A stretch of DNA of 59,565 nt from Saprospiraceae bacterium (GCA_025056735.1 JANWVR010000097.1:1-59565), one strand, 5' to 3'. Shown: positions 39,132 to 47,938, numbered from the stretch's first letter. Notes: generated from the letters alone by a model not told the origin. A program made the numbers and translations.

Positions 39132-40433
39132 TTACCGCTGCCGATACCGTTCCTCAAAACGCCGGTACAGCTGCTTGTGTTTGTTGTCTAAATTGATCTC
39201 GCGCCCCTGAATGAAGGCTGCAGTAACCTGATGCGTGCGCATGTCGAGGGCGTCGCCTTCGCTGATGAATAGGGTAGCGTCTTTCCCGACTTCCAACGAG
39301 CCGATACGACCAGCCACACCTAAAATGACAGCGGGCGTGAGCGTAATGGCCTGAATAGCAGCCTCGTACGGCAATCCGTAGCCGACGGCCTGCCCTGCCT
39401 CGAAGGGCAGGTTGCGCTGTTGCCAGGCGCCTTCGGAGGCAACGGCAAAGGGAATGCCGGCCGCGTGCAGAAGGGCGGGCGTTTTGTACGGCTGGTCAAT
39501 ATCTTCGTCCTGGCGGCTGGGCAGGCGGTGCGTTTGTGTGAGCACCACCGTTACTTGGTGTTCGCGCAAAAAGTCGGTGATGAGCCAGGAATCGGCGGCG
39601 CCTACTAATACGGGGCGTACCTTCATCTGTTCGGCAAAGAGGATAGCCTCTTGCATCGAGCGCGCGTGGTTGGTGTGGATGTACAGGTTTTGCTTGCCCT
39701 CTAGCACACCGCGCATCGCCTCAAAACGCGGGTTGCGCACCTCCGGGCTTGGGTTTTGGCAATAGGCTTTGGCTTCTTGGAAAAATTCGCGTATCTCTTT
39801 GACCCTCTTATCGTAAGCGTCTTCGGGCTGCTCTTCGGCGGGCATGGGCCCAAAAGCCGGAGTCCGGCGTGCACGCGGCGCAGGCCAGTTGAGGTGCAGG
39901 CCGTCTTCCATGCGCAGCGCGGCATCTTCCCAGTTCCAGGCATCGAGCTGGACAACCGACGAAGTGCCCGAAAGCACACCGCCTGTAGGCACGACTTGGG
40001 CTGCCAGCACACCGTTGGAACGCACCGTGGGCGTGATGTCGGAGTCGGTATTATAAGCAATGATGCTGCGCGCGTTCGGATTGTACTCGCCAATCTCGCT
40101 GAAGTCTTGAGTGGCGCGTACGGCGTCCACTTCCACCAGACCTAAGCGACTATTCATGGCTATAAAGCCTGGATAAACGTGCTTGCCCTTGGCATCGAAA
40201 ATACGCCTGTATTTCGACGGGTCAATGCGCGTGGTGGTGGCGTCGGCTACCAGCGTAATGCGGCCGTCTTCGAAGGCGATGGCACTGTTAGCGATGGCTT
40301 GGCCATTGCCCAGATGCGCTGTAGCGCCCAAAATAAGCACGCTGCCGCGCTGTGGCGGTGCTGGCGTGGGCGGCTGGCCAAAGGCCGTGTAGCCAAGCGA
40401 AAAAAGCAGAGTAGTAAAAATTAAATTCCGCAT
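39132..40433 (-). CDS. Exported amidohydrolase-fold protein lacking the HxH metal motif
   Basis: A 433-residue exported protein with signal peptide (MRNLIFTTLLFSLGYTAFGQ). The amidohydrolase fold is seen in ILGATAHLGNGQAIANSAIAFEDGRI, FDAKGKHVYPGFIAMNSRLGLVEVDAVRATQDFSEIG and the C-terminal AIQAITLTPAVILGVAGRIGSLEVGKDATLFI. The metal motif expected after GFI (HxH) reads NSR, so at least that site is lost; such members are common in Bacteroidota and may be catalytically altered. ATG 40433 is used (40439 is two codons upstream and equally possible). It is the last gene of a minus-strand series whose nearest upstream neighbour is a FAH-family gene. Confidence 0.8.
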   Translation of the reverse strand: MRNLIFTTLLFSLGYTAFGQPPTPAPPQRGSVLILGATAHLGNGQAIANSAIAFEDGRITLVADATTTRIDPSKYRRIFDAKGKHVYPGFIAMNSRLGLVEVDAVRATQDFSEIGEYNPNARSIIAYNTDSDITPTVRSNGVLAAQVVPTGGVLSGTSSVVQLDAWNWEDAALRMEDGLHLNWPAPRARRTPAFGPMPAEEQPEDAYDKRVKEIREFFQEAKAYCQNPSPEVRNPRFEAMRGVLEGKQNLYIHTNHARSMQEAILFAEQMKVRPVLVGAADSWLITDFLREHQVTVVLTQTHRLPSRQDEDIDQPYKTPALLHAAGIPFAVASEGAWQQRNLPFEAGQAVGYGLPYEAAIQAITLTPAVILGVAGRIGSLEVGKDATLFISEGDALDMRTHQVTAAFIQGREINLDNKHKQLYRRFEERYRQR

Positions 40434-40528
40434 ACGCATTTTTAAAGTAATGTTGTGCAACAATTCAGCCGCTTCACCCGAAAATATTCGCGTCTCAGCG
40501 CTTCCTTCGCATTTTTGCAATAAAATGC

Positions 40529-41140
40529 CTATTTAATGGCACAGGTCAGCATCGGACGTCCTTCGATAAAACCTTCCAGTACGTCGCCAATCTGGACGGG
40601 GCCCACGCCGGCGGGTGTGCCGGTAAAGATAAGATCGCTTTTTTGGAGGGTAAAGTAGCGCGAAATGTACACGATGAGCGTCTCGAAGGAAAAAATCAGG
40701 TCGCGTGTGTGGCCATCTTGCACGACCTGGCCGTTCTTTTTGAGTTGAAAATGAATGTCCTTTGGGTTGGGCAGTTCCTCTAAGGGTACCCATGGGCCGA
40801 TGGGCGCCGAGTGGTCAAAGGCTTTGGCAATTTCCCAGGGCTGGCCTTTTTGCTTGAGGCGTTCCTGCACGTCGCGCGCTGTGAAGTCAATTCCGAAGGC
40901 CACGGCGTCGTAGTAGCGGTGGGCAAACTCAGGCTGTACAGAGCGGCCGTTTTTGCACACGCGCAAAACGATTTCGCCCTCGTAGTGAAGGTCTTGGGTG
41001 AAGTCGGGGTAGTAGAACGGCTTGTTGTTGACCACGAGCGCCGTGGGTGGCTTCATGAAAATGAGCGGCTCGGTGGGTACCGGGTTATTCAACTCCTTCG
41101 CGTGATCGGCGTAATTTCGCCCGATGCAGAAAATTTTCAT
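40529..41140 (-). CDS. Fumarylacetoacetate hydrolase family protein
   Basis: A 203-residue FAH-fold enzyme, cytoplasmic. Family signatures are GRNYADHAKELNN near the N-terminus, HYEGEIVLRV (Glu metal ligands), FGIDFTARDVQ, AFDHSAPIGPWV and the C-terminal IFTGTPAGVGPVQIGDVLEG. Known relatives hydrolyse acylpyruvates, decarboxylate oxaloacetate or act in aromatic degradation; the substrate here cannot be assigned. The length is at the short end of the family and lacks the extra N-terminal domain of eukaryotic FAH. It follows smpB on the same strand after 86 bases. Confidence 0.88.
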   Translation of the reverse strand: MKIFCIGRNYADHAKELNNPVPTEPLIFMKPPTALVVNNKPFYYPDFTQDLHYEGEIVLRVCKNGRSVQPEFAHRYYDAVAFGIDFTARDVQERLKQKGQPWEIAKAFDHSAPIGPWVPLEELPNPKDIHFQLKKNGQVVQDGHTRDLIFSFETLIVYISRYFTLQKSDLIFTGTPAGVGPVQIGDVLEGFIEGRPMLTCAIK

Positions 41141-41226
41141 GCGGCGAAAATAGAAATCGCCTGCTCACAGAAACGGGTGTCGCTCGACGGAGTCTGCCCG
41201 ATGTGCGCCATGCCGCGGGGAAATGC

Positions 41227-41700
41227 CTATTTGAAGGTCTTTTTTAGGCGGTCGAGTTCGCGTTTTTCATCGCGTTGTTTGATGGTTTCGCGCTTGTCGT
41301 AGGCTTTTTTACCGGTGGCTAAAGCGATATGGACTTTGACCAAGCCGCGTTCATTGAAGGCAATTTTGACAGGCACGATGGTAAATCCCTTTTCGCGAAC
41401 GCGGCGTTCGAGTTTGCGCAGTTCGCTTTTGCGCAGCAGGAGCTTACGCAGGCGGCGTGGATCGTGGTTTTGGTCGCTGCCAAAATCGTACTCTGCGATG
41501 TGGAGGTTGCGTATCCAGAGCTCGCCATTCTCAAACAGGCAGTAGGCGTCGGTCAGGTTGGCGTTGCCGGCGCGTAAGCTTTTGACCTCGGTACCGGTAA
41601 GGACAATACCGGCCACATACTCCTGGACGAAGTGGTACTCGTAAGGGGCCCTCCGGTTGACGATTTCGGGCGGGGGCGATTTAGCGCTTTTTTTCGTCAT
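41227..41700 (-). CDS. smpB: SsrA-binding protein SmpB
   Basis: A 157-residue SmpB, the partner that loads tmRNA into stalled ribosomes. The core is clear: NRRAPYEYHFVQEYVAGIVLTGTEVKSLRAGNANLTDAYCLFENGELWIRNLHIAEY, followed by the basic RKLLLRKSELRKLERRV and GLVKVHIALATGKKAYDKRETIKQRD. The lysine-rich tail (LDRLKKTFK) matches the region that enters the mRNA channel. Its gene starts 8 bases after the trpS stop, so the two are co-transcribed. No tmRNA gene was seen in the window. Confidence 0.96.
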   Translation of the reverse strand: MTKKSAKSPPPEIVNRRAPYEYHFVQEYVAGIVLTGTEVKSLRAGNANLTDAYCLFENGELWIRNLHIAEYDFGSDQNHDPRRLRKLLLRKSELRKLERRVREKGFTIVPVKIAFNERGLVKVHIALATGKKAYDKRETIKQRDEKRELDRLKKTFK

Positions 41701-41708
41701 GGCGCGCG

Positions 41709-42728
41709 TCAGGCTTTGAGGGCAGGCAGGCCGACGATTTCGCGCACTTCGCGGAGGGTTTGTCGCGCGCGCTCGCGAATAGCAGCGCTGCTGGCTTCGA
41801 TTTGGGTTTTCACCTGCTTTTTATTGGCCTGCAGGTGGTGCAGCCGTTCGCGCAGGGCTGTAATAAGGGCCGATAAGGCATCAGCCACGGTTTCTTTCAA
41901 ATCGCTGTAGCGGAGCGTGCCACCCTGGTAGTCGGCCATCAAGGCATTGTAAGCATCTATCTGGCCACAGGCGCGCAGGATTTCAAAGAGGTTGGCCACA
42001 CCGGGGCTCATCTCGCCAGCCGGCGTGTTGCCCGTGTCGGTTACTGCCGAGCGGATTTGCTTGCGGATTTGGGCCTCTTCACCAAAAAGTTTGATGTAAT
42101 GCTTCTCACCCAGGCTTTTGCTCATCTTGCGCGTTGGGTCGGCAGGCGAGAGGATTTTAGGCGTGTGGGTAAACAGCGGCTCGGGCAGCGGAAAGTACTC
42201 GCGCCCAAACTGCTGGTTGAAGCGCTGGGCGATATTGCGCGAAAGCTCCAGATGCTGCTCCTGGTCTTTGCCAACCGGCACGTAGTGCCCGTGATAAATC
42301 AGGATGTCGGCTGCTTGCAGTATGGGGTAGGTGAACAGGCCCGTGCTAATAAGGGCGTCTTTGTCAGACTCTTTAAGTTGATCCACCTTGTCTTTAAATT
42401 GCGTCATGCGCGTCAACTCGCCGTAAGAACTCACACAACCCAAGATCCAGGCCAGTTCAGTGTGTTCGGGCACGAGGCTTTGGATGAATAGGTTTTCCGG
42501 CTTAATGCCGCAGGCCAGCAGGCTAAAGACCATCTTCCAGGTGTTCTCGCGCAGTTGGTCCGGCTTGTAAGGCATGGTCATGGAGTGGTAGTCCACCACG
42601 CAGAAGTAGCAGCGGTATTGCTCCTGCAGACGCACCCAATTTTGCACGGCGCCGAAGTAGTTGCCGATGTGGAGGTCGCCAGTGGGCTGAATGCCGGACA
42701 AAACGTTTTTCATGGCGGGCAGCAGCAT
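41709..42728 (-). CDS. trpS: Tryptophanyl-tRNA synthetase
   Basis: A 339-residue class I synthetase that charges tRNA-Trp. The HIGH-type motif is in SGIQPTGDLHIGN and the KMSKS motif in RKMSKSLGEKH. Two starts are possible: ATG 42728, overlapping the ridA stop codon as TAATG, and ATG 42713, which begins MKNVLSGIQPTGD and equals the N-terminus usual for the family. The overlap suggests translational coupling to ridA. The normal TrpS size is about 330 residues. smpB follows at once. Confidence 0.96.
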   Translation of the reverse strand: MLLPAMKNVLSGIQPTGDLHIGNYFGAVQNWVRLQEQYRCYFCVVDYHSMTMPYKPDQLRENTWKMVFSLLACGIKPENLFIQSLVPEHTELAWILGCVSSYGELTRMTQFKDKVDQLKESDKDALISTGLFTYPILQAADILIYHGHYVPVGKDQEQHLELSRNIAQRFNQQFGREYFPLPEPLFTHTPKILSPADPTRKMSKSLGEKHYIKLFGEEAQIRKQIRSAVTDTGNTPAGEMSPGVANLFEILRACGQIDAYNALMADYQGGTLRYSDLKETVADALSALITALRERLHHLQANKKQVKTQIEASSAAIRERARQTLREVREIVGLPALKA

Positions 42729-43108
42729 TATACCGTCGCAATGACGGAAATCTCCACGTTGACAAAGCGCGGCAGTTCAGCCACTTGCACCAGTTCACGC
42801 GCAGGGGCAAACTCGGGCCGGAAGTATTCGCCGTACACCGCATTGACTCGGCTGAACTGGTTAATGTCTTTGACAAAGACGGTAGCCTTGAGCACGTTTT
42901 GCAGGCCGGTGCCCGCGGCTTCGAGAATGGCTTTTACATTGCGCAACACCTGATGTGTTTCGGCCTCGATGCTGTCGAGGACGAGTTCGCCACTTTGCGG
43001 ATCGAGTGCGATTTGTCCCGAGACAAAGAGGAGATTGCCTGAGCGCACAGCCTGATTATAGGGTCCGATGGGCGCTGGCGCATCGGGTGTGTTGATGATT
43101 TGCTTCAT
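42728..43108 (-). CDS. ridA: RidA family reactive intermediate deaminase
   Basis: A 126-residue RidA/YjgF protein that hydrolyses reactive 2-aminoacrylate or other enamines and imines. Hallmarks are the N-terminal PIGPYNQAVRSGNLLFVSGQIALDPQSGEL, NVKAILEAAGTGLQNVLKATVFVKD and, near the C-terminus, the Arg of the substrate site in APARELVQVAELPRFVNVEISVIA. ATG 43108 gives the usual size; an in-frame Met at 43132 adds eight residues. The stop codon overlaps the trpS start as TAATG. Confidence 0.92.
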   Translation of the reverse strand: MKQIINTPDAPAPIGPYNQAVRSGNLLFVSGQIALDPQSGELVLDSIEAETHQVLRNVKAILEAAGTGLQNVLKATVFVKDINQFSRVNAVYGEYFRPEFAPARELVQVAELPRFVNVEISVIATV

Positions 43109-43220
43109 GATCAGCAGGGCGGTTTCGGGCATTATCCGAAATAAAAAACGGCCTGAGCGATGAGCAGCACAAGCAGACGATGGGCGGAAGGAGCAAAATG
43201 GGTTAACGACGCCACAGTGG

Positions 43221-43430
43221 CTATGCCTGTGTGGTGTTTTCCTCGCCTTTGGCGTAGTTTACCAGCATGCGACCGCGGTAATATAGATTTCCATCCACAA
43301 CGTAGGCGCGATGGCGCAGGTGCGTTTCACCTGTTGTTGAACAATTCGACAGCGTCGGCAGCGGCGCTTTGTAGTGCGTGCGGCGGGCGCGCTTACGGCG
43401 CTTGGAGTGCCGCCATTTAGGATTGGGCAT
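43221..43430 (-). CDS. rpmF: 50S ribosomal protein L32
   Basis: A 69-residue L32: MPNPKWRHSKRRKRARRTHYK, then LSNCSTTGETHLRHRAYVVDGNLYYRGRMLVNY. Only one Cys is left of the four-Cys zinc ribbon found in many bacteria, so this is a zinc-independent form. It follows the YceD-family gene by 41 bases, the widely conserved yceD-rpmF pair. Confidence 0.95.
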   Translation of the reverse strand: MPNPKWRHSKRRKRARRTHYKAPLPTLSNCSTTGETHLRHRAYVVDGNLYYRGRMLVNYAKGEENTTQA

Positions 43431-43471
43431 ATCCGAGTGATTTTATTTTTTATGAAAGTCAATGATTTGCG

Positions 43472-44002
43472 TTATTGAAGCCCTTTGAGTGCTTCCCAGA
43501 CAGGGTTTGGCTGTTCGTCAACGGAAATGTCTTTCAAAATGCGGAGCGCTTCCTGGTTACAAGGCTGCGGCGTTTCGCTCTGGCAATCGTACGTGTTGGT
43601 CATCGGCAGAGCCAGCATGGCAAATTCGTACAGGTAGGGCGCCAATTGAAACTGCGGTGTTTCGCGCGGAATAAAGACCACCTCATCGTTGTCGCCGTCC
43701 TCTTCAGCGTCGCCGTATTTGATAATGATCTGGCGCGTCCCTTCGTTTAGCGGCAGCCGGATGGGAGCGGTGCAGCGATCGCAGGTCGTCTCCGTATAAC
43801 CCGACAGGTGAAAATCCAGGACCATGAGGCTGGGGCGTTTATCCACCGAGACGAGTGCTTGTACCTTTCCTTCCTGGATGAGCGAACCCTCAAAATGACG
43901 AAAAAAATGGCCTTCCAGCACATACCGGTATTCGTGCACACCGGTTTTCAGCCCTTGAATGGGAAGTATGTATGCGGAAAGAGGGTCCATCCCTGAGCGC
44001 AT
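43472..44002 (-). CDS. YceD family (DUF177) protein
   Basis: A 176-residue DUF177/YceD protein, usually paired with rpmF as here. The family's Cys-containing signature reads SGYTETTCDRCTAPIRLPL; the following acidic stretch (YGDAEEDGDNDEVVFIPR) and the DCQSETPQPCNQ end also fit. YceD is needed for 23S rRNA accumulation in some bacteria and plants. The start is ATG 44002 (MRSGMDPLSAY) or ATG 43990; both lie downstream of a very good promoter at 44017-44048. Confidence 0.85.
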   Translation of the reverse strand: MRSGMDPLSAYILPIQGLKTGVHEYRYVLEGHFFRHFEGSLIQEGKVQALVSVDKRPSLMVLDFHLSGYTETTCDRCTAPIRLPLNEGTRQIIIKYGDAEEDGDNDEVVFIPRETPQFQLAPYLYEFAMLALPMTNTYDCQSETPQPCNQEALRILKDISVDEQPNPVWEALKGLQ

Positions 44003-44016
44003 TAAAAAATTGGGCT

Positions 44017-44048
44017 GCAAAGGTAGAGCGCCGCCCTAAAATCGCCAA
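44017..44048 (-). promoter_or_regulatory. Promoter TTG -20- TACCTTTGC of yceD-rpmF
   Basis: On the minus strand TTG (44048-44046) and TACCTTTGC (44025-44017) are separated by 20 bases. The box lies 14 bases upstream of the ATG at 44002. Confidence 0.7.
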
Positions 44049-44103
44049 AGATTTTTTTTGAAAGAAGCACGAATTCAGTGCTATCCCCGAAGGATATTAG
44101 CCC

Positions 44104-44586
44104 TTAAGGGCCTTCCCTGGGCTTGCCTCGGTCTTTGGGCAGGTCGTCGGGTGGCGGGATGGGTTCTATCTCAATGTCTTCTGCGTTTTCCGGACGGCTT
44201 TTAGGGTGGCTTTCAATTTCCTCAAAATCAATGTATTCTCCCTCTTCAGAGGCGGAGTATTTGCGGGGTGTTGGCCCAAACATTTGCTCCATGCGGCGAT
44301 AGCCTACAGCGCGCAGGAGCAGGTAAAGCGCTGTAACAGGGTAGAGCACCACCGCCAGCACACTCATAAGGAGGCCCGAGAGCGGGCGCTCCAGCAGCAA
44401 AGACCAGACCTCTCGAGCAGTATCCCATACGGCGCGCCAGTTGATGACAATAGCTGCTATGAGAAGCACGGGAGAAACAACATATAAGAAATAGAGCACC
44501 GCGCGCAAGAGGTAAAAAAGCAGGACGAGTGCCACTGCTCCAATAAGCAGGCATCCCCAGCCGCCGCTGTATCTCGTGTAAATCAT
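44104..44586 (-). CDS. Polytopic membrane protein with DUF4834-like EGEYIDFEEI motif
   Basis: A 160-residue protein with several hydrophobic segments in the first 95 residues (GCLLIGAVALVLLFYLLRAVLYFLYVVSPVLLIAAIVI and LLMSVLAVVLYPVTALYLLLRAVGY). After a basic stretch it has EGEYIDFEEIES, the same motif as the 71-residue protein at 28244, then an acidic, Pro-rich tail (EIEPIPPPDDLPKDRGKP). The function is unknown. It lies on the same strand as, and downstream of, the endonuclease gene. Confidence 0.65.
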   Translation of the reverse strand: MIYTRYSGGWGCLLIGAVALVLLFYLLRAVLYFLYVVSPVLLIAAIVINWRAVWDTAREVWSLLLERPLSGLLMSVLAVVLYPVTALYLLLRAVGYRRMEQMFGPTPRKYSASEEGEYIDFEEIESHPKSRPENAEDIEIEPIPPPDDLPKDRGKPREGP

Positions 44587-44691
44587 GTCAAGAGCAATAT
44601 GTAAAACGAAGTCACAAAAGTAGGTGGAAGGCTCGAGCAGGAAGGCTGTCTTTATTTATTGAGAGGTGCGCTCATTAGCTCGCTAGAGCGA

Positions 44692-45588
44692 TTATTCACG
44701 GTTCCACTCGCGCAGGCGGCGTTCGTAGCGCCTGCTGCTGGTGGGCCACAGGGTTTTATCGGCATCGGCCTCGAGGCGTTCTTCTGCTCCGCGCAGCAGG
44801 CGCAGGAAAAAGTCAATGCCGGTGATTTTCTCCACCTCGTCCACCGAGCAGGCGTATTCTAAAAGTGGGCGGTCGCTCATGGCGTTCGGAATGACGAAGC
44901 CAATGGCGTTGCGCTGTTGAGGCGCATAAATGACTTTGTAGAACGCTGACGGCACGGTTACCCGGTTGAATCCGATTTGGCCCAGACCTGGGCGAGTAAG
45001 TACAGGTCCTGTAACAACGTAAAGCACATCCATGCGTTTGGCCCAGTCGCGAATGTTTTCTTCCAGTTCGCGCCAGACGCCGCCATTAAATGTGCGCACC
45101 TGTGGGCTGATGTTGCTCATGAAGAAGGTTTCGTCCATGGCTTTGGCATCGAAGGCCATATCGGCAGCCGGGACGAGGTGGCCTCGGTCGTATCCGCTGC
45201 CGCTGTAGTCGCGCGGAGTGGCGCTTTCGGTGCGCACGTCCGGGTCGGGGCGGAAGGCGCCGAAGCGCTCAACCCAGGGCTGCTGGAGGCGTTCGCGGAG
45301 CAGCTCGTAAGCGACCCATTCGGCCTGTTCGTGGTCTTCCGAATACGATAATACATAATAGGTGTGGCGCACTACGGCCCCCGTTGTGCTGGTGGGTAAA
45401 ATGTCTTCCGGCACTCGGCAGGTAGCAGGCGCCTCGCGTGGACTTTCCACCTTGGGCAGAGACTCTTCTTTTTTGTCGCCGCCAAACTGCTGGAATATCC
45501 AGAAAGCCAGGCCAGCCAGCAGGGCAAAAAGGCCGGTTTTAAACCAAATGCCGTCGTCGGCAGAAGAGGGATGTCTGTACGTGCGCAT
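44692..45588 (-). CDS. Membrane-anchored DNA/RNA non-specific endonuclease
   Basis: A 298-residue beta-beta-alpha metal nuclease (NucA/Serratia type). A membrane segment at residues 16-34 is followed by a linker, then the catalytic DRGH (134-137) in GYDRGHLVPAADM, MSNISPQ, the metal-ligand Asn of FNGGVWRELE and TGPVL. These positions match the family's general base and Mg site, so it should be active. The N-terminal helix suggests it faces the periplasm, anchored to the inner membrane, where it could break down incoming DNA or RNA. It is divergent from the T9SS adhesin gene. Confidence 0.88.
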   Translation of the reverse strand: MRTYRHPSSADDGIWFKTGLFALLAGLAFWIFQQFGGDKKEESLPKVESPREAPATCRVPEDILPTSTTGAVVRHTYYVLSYSEDHEQAEWVAYELLRERLQQPWVERFGAFRPDPDVRTESATPRDYSGSGYDRGHLVPAADMAFDAKAMDETFFMSNISPQVRTFNGGVWRELEENIRDWAKRMDVLYVVTGPVLTRPGLGQIGFNRVTVPSAFYKVIYAPQQRNAIGFVIPNAMSDRPLLEYACSVDEVEKITGIDFFLRLLRGAEERLEADADKTLWPTSSRRYERRLREWNRE

Positions 45589-45825
45589 GATGGGAAAAAG
45601 GGAAGTGCTTTTGGGCGAAGGTAGGCCAAAGCGCGCGAAAACAAGGCGCTCTGAAACTGTCTTTTTGGAAAGCGTGCGGATTTACGCCATAGCCTGCGCT
45701 TTTTGCCCGAAATTTGCTGCGTCTAATCCATCCATCACCGATTTGGGCGGCGAGGTGCGATAGCAGCCGTAAGCTTGCTGCATTTTCGGCACTTCGCTTG
45801 CTGCTTTTAAACACGATAAAAGGCC

Positions 45826-47829
45826 ATGTTCACCGCGCGTTTTTGGTTCAGTATCGTTTTTTTCTGGATATCGGCATCCCTGATGCAGGCGCAAGACTGC
45901 TTCAGCGTTAATTTAGCCAATTCTCGGGCGATTTACGCCTCTGGCGAAGCGGTCGCATTGCCTGCTGCAGGTGGCAAAGTCCAGATGCCCTGCACGCAGG
46001 CAATACGAAATTTTGCCTTCGTCATACAATTTGTTGCAGGGGCAGAGCGGTATTTTGAAGACTCTACCCAATTCATTGGCGTGCTCAATCACAAGAACTC
46101 GACGTTTGTGCTGCAGTACGACAAGAGCCAGAACACCTTTCGTCTGGCGACCAACCAGTCGCTGGGCGAGGGTGCCTACACGCTGACGCTATCGTCCATT
46201 ATGTGCGCGCCATTGGGCATTCCCTGCAAAAACTGCTTTGTTCAGTACTCATTCGGAGTAGAGTATGTGAACGACCCTACGTGGGGAGTTACCATAGAGA
46301 CCGAGCCTGATCCAGCAGTGCTTACATGCCTGCCCGGCAGTAAAGTTTTACTCAAAGGTTCCCAGCCTCCGCACGGGGCATTTCAGGTGCAGTGGGCGCG
46401 GTTAGTAGGGGTGCAGTTTGTAGACATTCCTGGCGCAACGCAACCCAACTACACGACTTCGCTAAGTGGCACCTATCTTTATACCGTAGCGGGCCCGGCA
46501 GGCTGTCGGGCGAGCAATTTGATCGCCGTACGACCGCCGGAGCGGCCTGATATCCAGGTGGCCGAGCCGCAGCAAAGGCTTAATAGCTGTGCTCAGCCTA
46601 TTACCGGTGTATCCGTGGCCGACTCCAGTTCGCCAGGTAATCTTGTCATCGCCTGGACGCCCTCACTGGGCGGCGTCCTCCTCAGCGGCACCACTACGCT
46701 CAGCCCAATGATTGGTACTCCAGGCGTCTACACGTTGATTGTTCGACGAACCGACAACGGCTGCGCCGATACGGCTGCCGTTAATGTAGTGCCAGGGGAT
46801 ATCCCTGTAGTGAAGGTAAACGTCAACAGCGTTTCGGGCTCAGACATCTTGGACTGCAAGACAACAGCGCTGACCCTCCGGGCCGACGCCTCGCTTTCTT
46901 CAGGGGTCAGTTCGTACGCTTATCAGTGGAGCAATGGCGCCACCACAGCGACAATTACTGTTAATAAACCGGGCATATATGCCGTTACAGTAACCGCTAT
47001 AGACAACGGTTGCATAGGCTACGGCGACCGGGCTGTTTTTCAAAACATTCAGCCGCCTGTGGCAAGCATCAGCAGCAGTCGAGACACCGTATGCGCAGGC
47101 GAGTCTGCTGTATTGTCGGTTATGACTTCTGATCCTGCTGCCTTTCGCTGGTCGGATGGCTCCACTGGAATGGTTCTGTCTGTAACACCGCCCGCCGACG
47201 GTTCGAATACGTACACAGTGACAGTTACTTCCGCCTCCAACGGCTGCTCTGCTGTTGTGGAGCGCAGCCTTGTGCGCATTCCATATCCACCGCTGACGTG
47301 TTTACCTGCTGAGATTACCCTGTCGCATGGTCAGACAGCAACGCTCAACTGCACGACTACCCCGCTGGCGCAGCTGCATTGGACAGCTGCAATTACAAAC
47401 GTTGCAGGGATTTCTACGTCCGGCATCGGCCCTGTGCAAGGGCGGCGCTTCGAGCTGGCATCCCTGAAGGCACCCGGCCGAGCGGTGTTCATAGTGTTTG
47501 CGCGCCGAGGCACCTGCGCCAGCACACCTGCTCAAGTAACCGTCAACGTGCTGCCGCCCACCGCTGAAGGCATTTACATCCCAGAGGTCATCGTCCCTGA
47601 CGACGAAGGACAGGGCGGCCTTTGGAAAATCGTGCTCCCACCCGATGCCGCAGACCCATCTGCTTATGCCATGGTCATCTACAACCGCATGGGCGCTATC
47701 GTGTGGGAAAACACCCTGGCCACTCCCTTCCAGGCGGCAAACTACCCCGATGGTGTGTATTTCTACGTGCTCACCCCTCCCGATGGAACGCCTATCCGAG
47801 GCGCCGTCTCTATTCTGAGGAGAAAATAA
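45826..47829 (+). CDS. Secreted PKD/Ig-like repeat protein with T9SS type B C-terminal domain
   Basis: A 667-residue surface protein. Signal peptide MFTARFWFSIVFFWISASLMQA is followed by several Ig/PKD-like beta-sandwich repeats, seen as repeated segments such as GTYLYTVAGPAGC, GVYTLIVRRTDNGCADTAAVNV, YAYQWSNGATTATITVNKPGIYAVTVTAIDNGC and TYTVTVTSASNGCSA. The C-terminal 90 residues (IYIPEVIVPDDEGQGG, VIYNRMGAIVWE, YPDGVYFYVLTPPDG, GAVSILRR) form a type B (gliding-motility-associated) T9SS sorting domain. It is likely an adhesin-like protein on the cell surface; the ligand is unknown. It is the plus-strand gene directly before the Act cluster, 256 bases away. Confidence 0.85.
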   Translation: MFTARFWFSIVFFWISASLMQAQDCFSVNLANSRAIYASGEAVALPAAGGKVQMPCTQAIRNFAFVIQFVAGAERYFEDSTQFIGVLNHKNSTFVLQYDKSQNTFRLATNQSLGEGAYTLTLSSIMCAPLGIPCKNCFVQYSFGVEYVNDPTWGVTIETEPDPAVLTCLPGSKVLLKGSQPPHGAFQVQWARLVGVQFVDIPGATQPNYTTSLSGTYLYTVAGPAGCRASNLIAVRPPERPDIQVAEPQQRLNSCAQPITGVSVADSSSPGNLVIAWTPSLGGVLLSGTTTLSPMIGTPGVYTLIVRRTDNGCADTAAVNVVPGDIPVVKVNVNSVSGSDILDCKTTALTLRADASLSSGVSSYAYQWSNGATTATITVNKPGIYAVTVTAIDNGCIGYGDRAVFQNIQPPVASISSSRDTVCAGESAVLSVMTSDPAAFRWSDGSTGMVLSVTPPADGSNTYTVTVTSASNGCSAVVERSLVRIPYPPLTCLPAEITLSHGQTATLNCTTTPLAQLHWTAAITNVAGISTSGIGPVQGRRFELASLKAPGRAVFIVFARRGTCASTPAQVTVNVLPPTAEGIYIPEVIVPDDEGQGGLWKIVLPPDAADPSAYAMVIYNRMGAIVWENTLATPFQAANYPDGVYFYVLTPPDGTPIRGAVSILRRK

Positions 47830-47895
47830 ACCTACACACTCTCCATAAGTCGGATACGCACGAAAGGGCAAGAGAGCGATTTTTTTACTAAATTA

Positions 47896-47926
47896 TTGCA
47901 AACCTCATTGCCCTGCCTACCTTTGC
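47896..47926 (+). promoter_or_regulatory. Upstream promoter P1 of the act operon (TTG -19- TACCTTTGC)
   Basis: TTG at 47896-47898 and TACCTTTGC at 47918-47926 are separated by 19 bases, matching the Bacteroidota optimum. It would give a leader of about 155 bases before actA. Confidence 0.7.
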
Positions 47927-47938
47927 CGCGCTTCGACC

